From assembly GCA_019096065.1 (NCBI GenBank), contig JAGUCH010000003.1:8122001-8186000 (forward strand): a stretch of DNA of 64,000 bases, given 5' to 3'. Below, one piece after another: positions 60,898 to 64,000 of this stretch. Position 1 is the first letter of the stretch; every line of letters starts with the position of its first letter. This stretch comes from Paracyclopina nana (lineage: Eukaryota > Arthropoda > Copepoda > Cyclopoida > Cyclopettidae). Both the position numbers and the translations under genes were made by a program. The notes under the pieces were generated by a model, which did no database searches, was not told where the DNA came from, and saw nothing but the letters and a program-made list of their open reading frames with translations.

Positions 60898-62200
60898 TTT
60901 TTCTCCTACAGAAATTATTTCAAACATTTAAATTGAGTCAAAAGAGATTCTGAGAAAAGCGCATGGCTTGATGCTACATCAGTCAATTATGGCCTTAAAG
61001 GTCTAAATTTGACACAAAAAATAGACGAGGAATTTTGGCCTTAAAACATGCGCGGGAACAAAGCCAGTATTATCTACGGCAGTCTGGATTTCTGGATGAC
61101 AATTCAGAATTTAGTGACAGTTTTACGACACTTCCCGTCATGCATCATCTCATAGAGAATTTCAATCTTTGCGGAAAAATTATTTATAGCACTTTGGGCC
61201 ATCTTTCTTTCAATTTCTAACAGAATGTGGCCTAAGCCGTGAATCTAGAAAAAAAAGTTAAAATGCATCCGTGGGGAAACAAAAGTTTGACGCATTGCAT
61301 TATTTCGTGGTGGCAAAAGTATCATGTTTTCCATCAACATTCTTGCAACTCGCCTAATGAAGAGATTGAGGAAAAAGATTTACAAAATTGTGCCTTAAAG
61401 AAATTCACTATCTGGCAAGCTATGTGTCAATCCAATCAGGCCTAGGGGGAAAAGAAGCAGGCACAAAAACTTATAATTAGCCCGATATTCTGAGAAATAA
61501 CAGCGACAGTAGTGGTCGCTTTTCATGCAATTGCTTTTGTGCAACTACAACGAGTTGCTTTCATAGCAAACCTTTGAGGGCAATTTTTGCTATTGTTATT
61601 TTGGTCAATTTCTTGTCCCCTTGTGCGCTGGATCATCCATGCAAGAGTTGTAGTACACAACTACAGCAGTAGTAGTGGGTGGGCCTTGAAGTCCGTATTA
61701 TGGGTCAGTCGATTGCAAGTATACTACAGTAAAGACAACTTTGGCTACATACTTACTAAGGCCAAATTTGACCTATGTAGCTGCTGTTCGCCCACGCAGA
61801 CTATTAGCTTTTCTAATTTTTGAAGTATAATTTTCTTACGATAATAAAAACTAAACTAAAATTATACTCGTCAAGTTTCAGCACTCAGAATTATTGGAAT
61901 ACAAAAAAAGCAAGAACCCTAATTTTCATTTTTACAAATTTACAATTGAGCAATTCGTAGCGTAACATTTACTTGAATTAGAAGTTTTGAAGATATTTCA
62001 AAAGTGAAAGAAGAAAGGAATTGCTAATAGTTTTGATCGACCCAAGAAGCTAGCTTTAGCGCAGGCCAGCCACCGAAGTATATAGTCATTTAAACAGCAG
62101 CACATAGCATTGTATAGTAGCATCTGTTTCTTGGCTTTCTAAACATTCTTCTCAGAGCGAGAGTGAGAGCGCACTCAAAAAGTAGTTGAAGTGGCTGAAT
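60898..62200. other. Intergenic; nothing recognised
   Basis: No exon of SLC12A8 or other gene seen on either strand. The right end (a TATA-like TATATA near 62079) may be the promoter of the troponin I-like gene. Confidence 0.45.
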
Positions 62201-62307
62201 TTGAATTCAGTGAGTTCTATCCTCTCTCACTCGGCTGGGTTTCGCCGCTCCAGTCAAGTCACAAGTCCACTTTTCGGTTCACCCCCTTTTTTTCCTGTAC
62301 TATACAG

Positions 62308-62369
62308 GTAAGATAGATGCTATCTCACTCTACACCCATGGGACTCATCCATGATTTGTATCATTGCAG
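62308..62369 (+). other. 62-bp intron in the 5' UTR of the troponin I-like gene
   Basis: CAG|GTAAGA at 62307/62308 and CATTGCAG ending at 62369. Exon 1 is noncoding and GA/CT-rich; its start is not defined. The next exon contains the ATG at 62403. Confidence 0.65.
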
Positions 62370-62371
62370 CC

Positions 62372-62387
62372 CCCGCCCTAGGGCGGG
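62372..62387 (+). promoter_or_regulatory. 16-bp perfect GC palindrome in the 5' UTR
   Basis: CCCGCCCTAGGGCGGG, ending 15 nt before the ATG of the troponin I-like gene, can form a GC-rich hairpin in the leader or a symmetrical protein site. Confidence 0.5.
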
Positions 62388-62402
62388 AAATCCGTCCGAA
62401 AA

Positions 62403-63067
62403 ATGACTATCCCGCCGGAAGTGGCTCAGAGAGTAGGCGAGCCTAAAGCCTTAGATGAGCTCTCGCCCGATCAACTCAAGGCTGTGCTGAAAGAATATTA
62501 CGACAAGTAAGAACCCCTTACTAAATGCTTAGAAGCATTTAGCTTTTTTAGAAAGCTACACTATTCATGCATACCATTTGGGTGTAAATTACTCCGTCCA
62601 GGCCAAATTTGCCTCGGCTTAGCAAAAGTGCAAAGCTAAGGCCACACAATTAATGGGAAGGTTCACCTGCTTAGACAACAAGTCCTGAGAGATTTGTGCT
62701 GTAAGGTCTGCAGCTTTAAACGAGAATGATAAGAAATGTAAAAGGTGGCAATCTTATTTTTGTCACCCAAAATAAGGGACAAGCATGCTAAGAAAGAGAG
62801 AAAGCTCCTAGAGCAAAGGAATCTGAAAAACGCAGCAAGATTCGGTATGCAGTGAATTCTTCTACCATAACTTGACCGCAAATAAATGTTCTTTTTTTCA
62901 GGTGGGTCGAAGCTGAAAGCGCCAAATACGATGTTGAACGCGATGTTCACATCAAGGACATGCAGATCCATGACTTGGAGATGGAGGTGTCGGACATGCG
63001 CGGCAAGTTCATCCTTCCCAAGCTGAAGAAGGTGCACAACTTCAAACTCATGGGAGGTGAAGAGTAA
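62403..63067 (+). CDS. Short troponin I-like protein
   Basis: Two coding exons, 62403-62506 and 62902-63067, join in phase to 89 aa. Residues about 8-80 match the troponin I core: VGEPKALDELSPDQLKAVLKEYYDKW, then SAKYDVERDVHIKDMQIHDL and the signature (S/N)D(M/L)RGKF..P.LKKV. This region forms the coiled coil with troponin T and starts the actin-inhibitory segment in thin filaments. The usual N-terminal extension, and the C-terminal part after LKKV (KFAKLQKKAAEFNF type), are absent. A donor-like GGAG|GTGAAG at 63056 could skip the stop and join a further exon outside the part I can recognise. It could therefore be a short isoform, a mini-paralogue, or a gene continuing past the window. Confidence 0.75.
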
Positions 63068-64000
63068 ACTGAAGTCAAAGTACTACTACTCAGTCTTCTG
63101 TGATGATGATACTCCCTACTTAAAAATAATTCCACCTGAAAAAACAACAACATCATTTCTCGACCATGATGACTTCGAAAATTTAAATGCCAGTGCGATC
63201 GACATCAACAATTTGAATTTGGCGAATTTTTTTGATCAACAACAATCCCAGCAACAACAACAAAAACAGCAGCTACACCAACAGCAGATGCGTCAACAAC
63301 AATAACAACTGTCATGCAGCACAACATAAAAAAAAAACACAGCAGCAAAATTCATGCCCCAACTCTTTTTGAAGAAGAAAAAAGTTCCAATGATGCCCTC
63401 CCAATTTCAAAATTCTCAAATTGAATCTATTTTCAAAATTTCATGCAATGTCACGCTAAATAATACTTCACGTTTGTTTCGTCTCGTTTTGTAGAACAAC
63501 ATGTTAAGCTTTTTTCTAAAAAAAATCATCACTAAATTTCGGCCCTCCCAACAAATGTTGTGCCCAATTAAGCCTAGCCTGGAGCGCGCCATCTGCTGGC
63601 GATGTGGTGCAAAACTGAGCAGAATTTCTTTCACTTCTACTATTGCAAACTTCACAAGGAGATGCAGCTAGGTGTCAAGCCATGAAAATGTCCAGACTAA
63701 CAAGACAGAAAATGACCAGAGCACCCCCTTTTCTGCTGCTGACCTCAACAAGTCAGCTGAAGTGTGCGAGACATTTTCTTGGTTGGCGCCAAAATTCAAA
63801 ACTCAGCATTGGGAAGCAGAAGAGTATATTCTTACAGCAGCTACTGAAAATCCAGATGAAAGCCACCAAAACTGCCATCAAGAGTGGCCAAGAAAACTAT
63901 TGAAAGAAATGATGCTTCAATTTTGACCCTATTGCCATCTGACGGCCTACATGCAAAAAACTGAACTACTGCCAAATTTAACCAAGCCCACCTTTTGAGT
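63068..64000. other. 3' flank or intron of the troponin I-like gene
   Basis: Starts with a CAA/CAG-rich tract (about 63236-63315) that reads as polyglutamine in one frame but has no supported start. A plus-strand frame at 63672-63926 is open without ATG and unrelated to troponin I. Confidence 0.4.
63236..63315 (+). repeat. CAA/CAG-rich low-complexity tract
   Basis: Imperfect CAACAA/CAGCAG repeat just past the troponin I-like stop; probably untranslated. Confidence 0.6.

Noticed and set aside
63057..63305. Polyglutamine ORF after the troponin I-like stop
   Set aside because: Overlaps the end of the troponin I-like frame and has no supported ATG; more likely 3' UTR low-complexity sequence.

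Overview
This is eukaryotic nuclear DNA from an invertebrate animal, most likely an arthropod. It is AT-rich and has spliceosomal introns, many of them 60-100 bp, with GT-AG borders and AATAAA poly(A) signals. The arthropod call rests on the fly-like sequence of two kindlin genes, a sage-type bHLH factor and a troponin I-like gene. No bacterial, viral or CRISPR features were seen. Exon models were built by hand from reading frames, GT-AG borders and codon-phase agreement. Names come from recalled family motifs; no database was searched.

Layout. At 1-8.7 kb there is mostly unexplained DNA, a 684-bp element with long inverted repeats enclosing a small secreted-peptide ORF (4.9-5.6 kb), and the last exon of a membrane protein (6.45-6.9 kb). 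A six-exon bHLH gene lies on + (8.77-11.55 kb). Convergent to it is a tight minus-strand cluster, IBA57 - COQ9 - GGPS1 (15.7-11.7 kb). Each member has a 3' splice site just before its ATG and an AATAAA 73-82 nt before the next acceptor, which looks like a trans-spliced operon. All three products serve mitochondrial or isoprenoid metabolism: Fe-S cluster assembly, ubiquinone, and prenyl diphosphate.

The centre (14.5-49 kb) holds two complete kindlin (fermitin) genes pointing tail to tail. Kindlin A is on + (17.6-34.1 kb, 713 aa) and kindlin B on - (49.0-35.5 kb, 751 aa). Both have first introns above 10 kb, and a small four-TM gene lies between their 3' ends. A third, divergent F0-type first exon lies at 14518-14701 on +, inside the 3' UTR of IBA57. 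It ends in the phase needed to splice to kindlin A exon 2, so it is a candidate alternative promoter and F0 domain.

The right part carries two divergent 7TM receptor genes on - with a foldback-type repeat element between them (52.6-53.4 kb). Next come the C-terminal half of an SLC12A8-like transporter (58.9-60.2 kb, -), a small unknown ORF (60.6-60.9 kb, -) and a short troponin I-like gene (62.2-63.1 kb, +). The points most worth following are the kindlin pair with its extra F0 exon, the operon-like gene spacing, the two inverted-repeat elements and the two shortened genes (SLC12A8, troponin I).
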